Shown: positions 63,908 to 64,000 of the stretch, in pieces
How positions within the stretch are numbered: the first letter of the stretch is position 1
Layout of the letters: each line of letters opens with the position of its first letter
Source of the DNA: Arenibacter palladensis
Lineage (GTDB): Bacteria; Bacteroidota; Bacteroidia; Flavobacteriales; Flavobacteriaceae
Assembly (NCBI RefSeq): GCF_900129275.1
Contig: NZ_FQUX01000006.1
Span: 62,001 to 126,000, forward strand
DNA: 64,000 nucleotides
Reading direction: 5' to 3'
The notes under the pieces: generated by a model
Databases searched by the model: none
Told to the model about the DNA's origin: nothing
What the model saw: the letters and a program-made list of their open reading frames with translations, nothing else
Translations under genes and position numbers: made by a program

Positions 63908-64000
63908 TTATTTCCCTTTTATATTCTCTTTAAAAAGTTCGAAGTCGGATTTCACCTCTTTGGCAGGCCATGAATTATTGGTGGTATCTATATCGGCAGT
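63908..64000 (-). CDS. 3' end of a gene continuing past the window edge
   Basis: A minus-strand frame whose stop codon is at 63908-63910 and which is open to the right edge; the visible 30 residues end WPAKEVKSDFELFKENIKGK, with coding-like composition. A terminator lies just downstream. Too little is visible to name the product. Confidence 0.5.
   Translation of the reverse strand, partial: TADIDTTNNSWPAKEVKSDFELFKENIKGK

Overview
The window looks like a chromosomal segment of a marine member of the Flavobacteriaceae (Bacteroidetes), in the broad neighbourhood of Maribacter, Arenibacter or Zobellia; the exact genus cannot be fixed from this sequence alone. The reasons are the AT-rich coding style, Bacteroidetes-type promoters (TTTG followed about 19 bases later by TAnnTTTG), many short lipoprotein signal peptides, family-typical gene clusters (yaaA/rluD/PASTA/ddl/coaD and pyrE/birA/rsfS/ftsH/cdsA/psd), and kynurenine-pathway enzymes. 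I see no rRNA, tRNA, CRISPR array, prophage or insertion sequence.

Layout. 1-4.5 kb: housekeeping and envelope genes (yaaA, rluD, a PASTA membrane protein, ddl, coaD). 4.7-7 kb: a soluble PAS histidine kinase with its single-domain response regulator. 7.1-16.2 kb: an M14 lipoprotein peptidase, NUDIX protein, pyrE, birA, rsfS, ftsH, then an overlapping phospholipid block (cdsA, psd, acyl-CoA-binding protein). 16.3-26.9 kb: sterol desaturase, a hybrid kinase and a LytTR regulator that converge and overlap, a vanadium haloperoxidase lipoprotein with a DoxX-like protein and an outer-membrane barrel, an unusual long SDR, and an exported protein of unknown function. 27.1-36.5 kb: HopJ-like protein, then an eight-gene minus-strand operon headed by a LacI regulator. 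36.6-44.6 kb: CDP-alcohol phosphotransferase, a cytosolic Gfo/Idh/MocA oxidoreductase, valS, a DUF1573 protein, a PDZ aspartyl protease, an aminotransferase. 44.6-55.6 kb: murB, an ECF sigma/anti-sigma pair, a small cysteine protein, a second ECF sigma, lipA, gap, a hybrid TPR kinase, lpxK, a Nif3-like protein and a coiled-coil protein. 55.6-64 kb: kmo, clpP, a lipoprotein, an MFS carrier, kynU, GNAT, an O-methyltransferase, a repeat pair, a PAP2 phosphatase and tatA.

The part most worth attention is 27510-36464. A LacI-type gene is preceded by two near-identical palindromes (TGTGTAGGCACACA and TGTGTAAGCACACA) exactly 90 bp apart; the proximal one abuts a TATATTTG promoter element. Downstream, apparently in one operon, are a DUF6807 lipoprotein, two Gfo/Idh/MocA oxidoreductases with twin-arginine signals, a DUF1080 lipoprotein, a NagA deacetylase carrying a signal-peptide-like N-terminus, an Nramp-fold transporter that has lost the metal-binding motifs, and a NagB deaminase. 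I infer an envelope pathway that oxidises and cleaves an amino-sugar glycoside through a 3-keto intermediate, deacetylates it outside the cytoplasm and imports the product for NagB. The gene content and motifs are seen directly; the substrate and chemistry are inference.
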